The notes beneath the pieces are model-generated. The model worked only from the letters and a program-made list of their open reading frames with translations. It did no database searches and was not told where the DNA came from. A stretch of DNA of 64,000 nucleotides from Spinacia oleracea. Lineage: Eukaryota > Streptophyta > Magnoliopsida > Caryophyllales > Amaranthaceae. The translations under genes and the position numbers were made by a program. Shown piece by piece: positions 57,039 through 64,000 of the stretch (position 1 is the stretch's first letter; each line of letters begins with the position of its first letter). The DNA is taken from NCBI RefSeq assembly GCF_020520425.1, contig NC_079487.1, forward strand, positions 110,208,141 to 110,272,140, written 5' to 3'.

Positions 57039-60000
57039 GTGGCGACTCCACTGGGGATAGTGAAGGAAATACTCGTGCTTGTAGGTAATCAAAATAGCCG
57101 AAGGGTGAAATGATCCTACCCCGCGTTTATTTCCCCATCAAGTTGGGACGACCTGAAAATCAGCATATTAATGTGAACGGGCAGAACATCATAACGAATC
57201 TCGGCTCCCTCGGGAGTTGGGACTAAGGATACCTTTTTTTCGCCAATAGGGGGGTGCATACGCCGCGCATGTTTCCCACTCGGTACTTGTGCAGGTAGTA
57301 CACCTATCCCGAACCCAATCGCTCGCCCATTAGGTCCCTCTCGCCTGCATACCCCCTTGGCTTGCACTTGCGGGTTGGCCTCTTGAGCGAAATTCGTCTG
57401 TTGAAGACACTACCTCGACCGGGGCATGTGTTGGATCTACGATAGAAGCGGTACCAAGCCAGGCGCAAATAAACTACCCATAGAAGCCTATCATAAACTA
57501 CGTGACATATTTAATTTTCAAATCCATGTTTGTAATGTAGTTATGTGTAGCGAACTATGTGACTATGTTATGATTGTGCGTACGAATAATGCTAGACAAA
57601 TAATGCTAGAAAACTAACGACCTTAAAAATTGCTCAAACATTCATAAACCAATTGGCCAAAGAGTTATACCGAAACACGTGTTCCGCAAGCCCGAACGAT
57701 CGCCACAAAAAAAGCGACGCTCGGGATGGCCTGTAACGAATCCCACAAACGCTGCACAACGCGTAAAGGACGTTATTAGGCAAGCACGCAAAATTAAGTC
57801 GCATAAAACAAAAGAATATACGCGAACAGAAAACGAGTACCAGTCAGGGACGCATTTTCAACGCCCCTGGCTGGGCGCCAATATTTCTCACGCCCACTGC
57901 TGGGCGCTGAAGTTGCTGCCTGGCCTTTTGGTCAGGCACATCAGCCTCGGTGCCCGCGCATGAAAAAATATACGTAGCAAAAAAAAAACTTTTCGTAAAA
58001 ATTGCTGCAAGGGCGTATGAAAAGGCACTCGACTCTAAAAGCGACTAAAAAATAAAAAAAAAAAATAACTCTTTGTGTCGTTGTTAGGCCTCTTACGACG
58101 ACGATGTTCGGCACCAAAACCGAGCATGCTAATTAAACGACCTTGAATGTCACATGGGCAAAATACTCAAAAAATAATGTTCGAATAAAGTCTTCAAGAA
58201 AAAAATAAATGTTCAAATAAATCCGAGTCTAGACTAGGCTATGCCAAAGTACAATCCAAATCCTAAGTCTTAGTTGTCTTATCCATAGAATCGGTCCTAA
58301 TGCTTGGTTGTCGTTCTGCAAGTTAAAAGGTTAAAACATATTGAGTCTCCCGTCCTAACATTTAAATCAATAAGCACCCATATGTAATTGTCATCCCTTG
58401 CTAAGAATCCACGGCCTCAATACTCTCTCACCAATAAAAAGAATATATTATAGTATTTGCAAAATGGAAACAGTCACATTCTGAAAATCATTCCCCCATA
58501 GTCGCACAACCCCCAAAGTGAACCTAAGGTATCAATACCATTGGCAAAATTAATGGCCTCAAGGCTTATAATCACATTGGGTCACGATTATCATAGTCCT
58601 CTCGAGTCACTCACTCCTTGAAATACTATTAAGTACGGAGTAAAAGATTTTCCATGAATGCAACATGACCAACCATGAAAATACCCAAATCGGCATACCA
58701 ATAGGGCTACCATTGGGGTAAAGCAATACACACTAAGAGAGAAGCCGCACTAATGATTCTAGTCTTACAAAAATAAAAATCCGATCTCCCCAATTAACTA
58801 CCTTGCCAACATTAAACAAAATGGCGCATGACAAATGAACACCCAAGGGTTAAAATCTAAAGTGTCAACCAACAAAAGTTATGGTCCAATTAGCCTAAGT
58901 CTGAGATTTGCTTGGTCAAGTATTATAGGCTTACGCCACGTCATTATTTTGAGTCTAGGCCACCTCCTTGTATTCCTACACGGGTTATAATCAGAAAATT
59001 AATGAAAGTTTGAGGCTAAATCACAACTTCCAATTAAATCCCGGAAACTGTAAAAAATTATTTTCGATGTAATTCTTTCGTTAAATTTCAAATAAGGTAA
59101 AAACAACATTTTGAATCTACGCTATTTGCACATTTTTAGAAACGACTAAATACGCTTGCAAAGTAAGATAATTTAAAGGTCCACCCTAGGCCTACTAAAA
59201 TTAAAGGTCCACTATAGGCCTACCAAACGAGGCTCACTCAGTCTCGCCTCGTGACTCAAAGACCATAACCATCTACCTTTTAGCCCAAATAAAAAAAAAT
59301 TGAAGGATTTATGCTGGGGAGAAATCCCATGCAAAAAGAAAAAAAATATAGAAAGAGAAAAGGGAGAGCGAAGAGAGCAATCCACGAAATGCTTAAAAAA
59401 GAGAAAGAGAAAAGGGAGAGCGAAAAAGAGCCATGAAATACTTAGCCCGTACCTCCCAAAGTGCGAAACCTACCCAAGTAAACGAAGGAAAAGAATTGAG
59501 TCAACCAATCCAGATCATAAAATTCTACGATGTCTACCCTTTCCAATCCTTATGCTCTTAGACGCATTCGCTCTGGGGCCCCTGTTCAGCTCATCTAACC
59601 CATCCATGTTCTCATTGCCATAACCCAAGAAACCATTACCTCGACTCTTGTTCTTGAACTTGTTGTCAACCGCAAACCACGCACGGCCATTGACACGTGC
59701 GTCGTACCCATTATTTCCAAAGCCCAAAACCTGTTCTTACACCACCATTAGCATAATGACCATATAACTTGTGTGGATACATCCTGTTGATAAACCCTTG
59801 AGCCGTCCCCATACTACTCATTGGCCTTAGTTGATGTAAACTCACGACACTAGTTCGAGGCTGCAAATTGTGAACCCTAGCTAATATAATCCTCATGCTT
59901 GACCAATACCTATACAAATCATCCTATCTCATTCAACCCGCCTTTCAAACCGTCTTGAGTCACGAATATAAAAAAAAAAGACAAATGAAAAGTACAAAAA

Positions 60001-63000
60001 ATGTAAATAATACAAAAGCAAACTTTGCAAAGCGCCTCTAAAAGTTAGTCTAAAAAGGAAAAGAAGCATTTAGCGCACAAAAAAGATCCGCCCAGAAATA
60101 ATTTTCAGCGCCCACAGCTGGGCGCCGAAACCTTTAGCGCCCCAACCTGGGCGCTGAATCTCTCTGCTCGCCAAATTTTGTCCAGAAGTGCTCGTCATTT
60201 TATCCGCACATGCACGGAAAAAAAACGAACACTTGGAGGGGTACAACACGTATTCAGACATACGTACCACCAAAAAATACATGTACTCAAAAAATATATA
60301 AAACAAATTTTTGGCTTACGGCAAATCAGTAGATTAAAATAATAATAAACTTCACTTATTCTACCGTTTCAAATAATATGTTTCCACCTCAGAACATACT
60401 TATCAAATTCGGCATTCTAAGAAACCATTTTCTGGCTAAGAACTACGCAAGACCTGATTCCAAATTAAATCTATTTAAGGCGGATACGTAGGCAATTCAT
60501 GATTCGGTCCAACCAATTTGTAAAAATATTAAAGCCTATAGAAAAACAAGAATAAGAAATAAAGTCCCTTATTGAAATTTAATTACTTGCAACCCAAGTC
60601 AAAAGAAAAATTTAAGTCAAAGAAAGAATCTAAGTCGTCAAGATGCCAAAATGAGCACACATCGAAAAATAATAAAGGGCACGTACCCTTGCCAGAAGGA
60701 GCACTCACACTCCTAGGCACTTAGCCAAGACTCAAAAGACCGCTTTGCCTCAATTGAATGGGGGCTAGCGCAAGCGCCCATGACCTCTAAAATACTCTAC
60801 TTGACCCTCCCTAAAGCGAACTAACTCACTTAAAGACCCTCTTTCACCACTAGACATAGTCGTTCGCTTAAAAACTTTCTTTCACCCCTAGACACAGTCA
60901 TAATCGCCAACAAGTAGTAAAGGCAGTAAGCTTGCAATGAAAAAGATTGTTCTACGGCGTCCCCCCATCGTTCCTTCGAACTCAGGGCACCCGTTCATGG
61001 TAATTAGAATGCTTGCTAATCCCCTTAAAAAAAAAAAAAAAAAAATCAGATATTGTCAATAGGACTTGGCACTTAACCAAGGCTCACCCTACTCAGGAAT
61101 ATGACATGGGCATCTAAAATCGAAATCTGAAAGCATCATTAATGGGAAGACATAACAGCAACTGGGGGCTAAAAAGTGAAATGAAAGAGCTAGGGAAAGA
61201 ACTAAGTATACCTTGACCTTTTGTGCAGACATACACCAAGTAAATCTAAGTCAATTTGAACACGGTTTATATTCCCGCAATTCTGGAAAAGATGACCCTA
61301 AAAGCCTAAAAGCATATGCCAAACGGGCACAAGTAATATCTTGACGTCTGCACCCTAGCTTCCAGCAAATCCTTAGACAGCATTCCAAAAATCGTAACAG
61401 TATTTTGATTCACTCATGTAATCCTGTACGAACCATTCTATAAGGTCAACCTACTTAGGACACCTCGGATTGTACACAGTAGGACTCGGGTTTTAAATAA
61501 TTTTCAAAAGATTTTTAAAGACTTCTTCGAACATAATAAAGTGTCGTTGGTTTAAGCTTAGTATGCATTTATCTCAACGTTGCAAGTGAGTTAAAAAGAT
61601 TTTTTAAATATGATTATGGGTAAATAAAGGCACCTAGCTTTTGGTCAAGGCACACTTCCACATGTTACTACCTTGACCATGGCGATGTCGCATAATACGA
61701 CATTTACAAGAGAAGTAGCAGGTCACTACTCGAACGTACCTCGCACTAAACGAGTCTGGTTCAAACTATTCATGATCCGTGTCACCATGAATGCATAAAA
61801 ACGTATGCAAAGCATTATAGCACTAAGCCAATCCCGTAGCTACAATTGGGGGCTTGAGAAAAACACTCTAAAAATGCTCGAAATGACGATTTTATCGCAA
61901 ATTCTCGACGGTAATGCTATACATACATCATAGGGGCACAATCCTAAGCTTTAATCATGTAAAACGAACCTTAGAATGGCTGCAACCCCTCCCAAATTCT
62001 AAGCATTACTTAGTGTATATAAAGTCGCCCCACTAACAAGGGTAACTGAAAATCGCGAGTCACCAAAACTCCGATCAAACCACTGCACATAACGCTCGCC
62101 CTATAAAGCGCCCGTTACACAGTCTACATCGTTCCAAAGCAAAAGCGAAAGAAAAAAAAGAGAATAAAAAAAAACTGTCAAAATTCTGCCCAGAAATCAT
62201 TTTCAACGCCCAGAGTTGGGCGCCGATATCTTTAACGCCCCAGCCTGGGCGCTGAATCTTTCTGCTAGCCAAGTTTTGCCCAGATATAAAAATAAGAAAG
62301 AAACACCTATGAATCCTCGCATCGAACGAAGTAATAAGCCGTGCAAACCCACGCAGAAGGTGCCACACTTATTCAAGCACCTGAACAAGGCATGATAAAA
62401 TACTCCAATGCAAAAATAATAATGATATCCCAAACACCTGGAGGAATGTTCTAAGACACGCTGTTAGGCCACACAAGCCTACGTTGCACCATAAATTAAA
62501 CCGTCCCACGGTACAAGTCTAAAAAAGAGTAAGGCATATTGCACTAATGTAGGCACGACCAAGAGCATGTGTAAAAGAGGCAAAAAATACTACTTATCGC
62601 CCAAATTCAAAATGCAAGCCACACGACTTCTACATTAAGGATTAAAGGTAGCAAAACATTGCCTGCCATGAAAGGGATACCTCGCACCTACACGAGCGGA
62701 ACCCCAAGGCATCTTTCTCGAAAGAACCTACAAAATCGTACGCCAAAAGGAAGCATCCCAACATGCATACTTGGGGGCTCCTAGCTACGAAACAACCATA
62801 ACAAAATAAAAAATCTCGAAGCAAATGTTTGAACAATCGAAAGGGCACGATGTTTGAGCCCACTTCATGAATGGACCTGACCCCTATCAAACTTCTAAGC
62901 AAACTATTCAAAATCAGTCATTGCTAAAAAAAAATGATTCAAGCAAACTGATTAATGGACCGCACACAACGGCCATTCTATGAACATTCGTTCACACATA

Positions 63001-64000
63001 CATATCATCATTCACGAACGCATTCAAAAAATATATATATACAAGAGCGATCAAAGTCTTACGCCTCAAGGTATGTTCCTCGGGCCATATAGACTCGCCC
63101 AACTGTCGCAATAACTGTACGCCTTAAAGAGCAACGGTTCCTTAAAATAATCGCCCCAAAGCGACAAGCACCATAGTCCACCAATCGGCTACGGCTTCTC
63201 AAAAAAGTCATCACGTTCTAAAAATAAAACACAAAAGAGAAGAGAATGCATAGAACTTCCAAGTGAAATAAACGAATGAACAAGAGGCCAACTGTGTCAT
63301 CAAAAGACCAGCCCAAACAACACTTTCAACGCCCCACCTGGGCGTGAATTATTTCAACGCCCAGGCCTGGGCGCCGAAAATGAACCCAGGCTCAAAAAAG
63401 GCCCTAACTTCTGTTGGGCCCTGCCGCATCCATTCGACTCAAAAATTACCGATTTCCTTACTGAAAGTCGCACTTCACGACTTTGTCAAGAATAGCACAC
63501 CACTACAAAGATCGCTCGCACTTACGATCCCAAAACACGATCAAGGACATTACAAAATGCGTATCCCCAAGGAACCTCTTTGACAAGAAATGACCATCAA
63601 GCACGAATGCTTGGGGGCTCAAAAGAAAATATATATTTCAAAAAAAAGTATGCAAAGTTAAAACAAAATTCCTAGACTACGCTGTGCAAAGTCCCGTGTT
63701 TGGATATCTCAAAGAAATATATTGTTAAACAAAAAATACACAGTGTGGACCCACTTATAGGACACATCTAATCAGGAAATATTACGACCCACCAACAGGT
63801 TGTAATCACAAAAGCCCTTCTACATAGGCAAAATAAGAAATTCAAAATGGGCTCGCCCACCCTCAGCGGGCGGGGTCTGCGTCACTAAGCCGCGCAGGTC
63901 CTCAGTTTTCGAAAGAAATAAAATTTTCAAATTTAAAATAGGCTCGCCATCTTCAGCCGGCGGGGTCTACGGCGCAAACCACGTAGGTCCTTATTTTCAA
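57039..64000 (+). mobile_element. Internal region of the Ogre-like element, no coding gene visible (open at right edge)
   Basis: About 7 kb after the primer-binding site without a gag, RT or other recognisable domain in any frame; open frames stay below ~125 codons. The composition is AT-rich with A-runs and recurring short features: paired GC-rich palindromes (57857, 60105, 62201, 63325) and TGGGGGCT motifs (60764, 61164, 61850, 62772, 63612). It may be a long untranslated leader, a non-autonomous (LARD-like) derivative, or a decayed copy. Confidence 0.65.
63846..64000. repeat. Tandem repeat (~95 bp) at the right edge, two copies visible
   Basis: GGGCTCGCCCACCCTCAGCG...GCGGGGTCTGCG...GCAGGTCCT at 63849 is followed by a diverged copy GGCTCGCCATCTTCAGCCGG...GGTCTACGGCG...GTAGGTCCT at 63943. 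The array may continue beyond the window. Confidence 0.75.

Noticed and set aside
1..64000. tRNA, rRNA or organelle RNA genes
   Set aside because: None could be recognised by eye; a tRNAscan-SE run would be decisive, so absence is not claimed.

Overview
The window is nuclear plant DNA. It has intron-rich genes with GT-AG introns, an AT-rich intergenic background, and dense LTR, LINE, mariner/Stowaway and Helitron elements. The plant-specific families (AP2C-type phosphatase, Em-type LEA protein, DD39D mariner) point to a eudicot. A recurring AATAAGT-rich miniature element and paired GCGCCCAG/CTGGGCGC palindromes recall Caryophyllales (spinach, beet or quinoa group) genomes. That placement is a memory-based guess, not shown by the sequence.

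Host genes: (1) a clathrin heavy chain gene on the minus strand (24 exons in view, start codon at 11704, running off the left edge); (2) a three-exon minus-strand PP2C phosphatase of the MAPK-phosphatase (AP2C) type at 38171-41408; (3) a small Em-like LEA protein on the plus strand at 54160-54447. The rest is mostly transposons, often nested.

Layout: 1-11.8 kb clathrin gene with a MITE and tandem duplications in its introns; 12.2-16.1 kb MITEs and foldbacks plus an RNase H-like fragment; 16.18-27.73 kb a complete Tat-type Ty3/gypsy retrotransposon with apparently identical 425-bp LTRs and a 5-bp target duplication, carrying gag-pol on the minus strand and a six-exon gene of 988 codons on the plus strand with its own TATA box and poly(A) signal; 28.5-33.5 kb a LINE inserted in a miniature element with a 17-bp target duplication; 33.7-37.0 kb two Helitron-like elements; 38.2-41.6 kb the phosphatase gene with MITEs and a small Helitron in its introns; 42.29-48.63 kb a 6.3-kb mariner-like element with Stowaway-type ends; 48.7-53.7 kb MITEs, a solo LTR, a nested MITE and another Helitron; 54.2 kb the LEA gene; 55.5 kb to the right edge the 5' LTR and noncoding internal region of a large Ogre-like LTR element.

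The most unusual locus is the mariner-like element. Besides a DD39D transposase gene (one in-frame stop), it carries on the opposite strand an unrecognised two-exon gene (155 aa, possible N-myristoylation signal). Between the two convergent genes lie at least seven 80-130-nt imperfect hairpins in alternating A/B tandem units. They look like plant microRNA precursors, and two of them differ by paired changes that keep the stem. This could be a transposon-borne small-RNA cluster, but no target or expression can be shown from sequence alone. The second notable locus is the spliced antisense gene in the young Tat-type retrotransposon.
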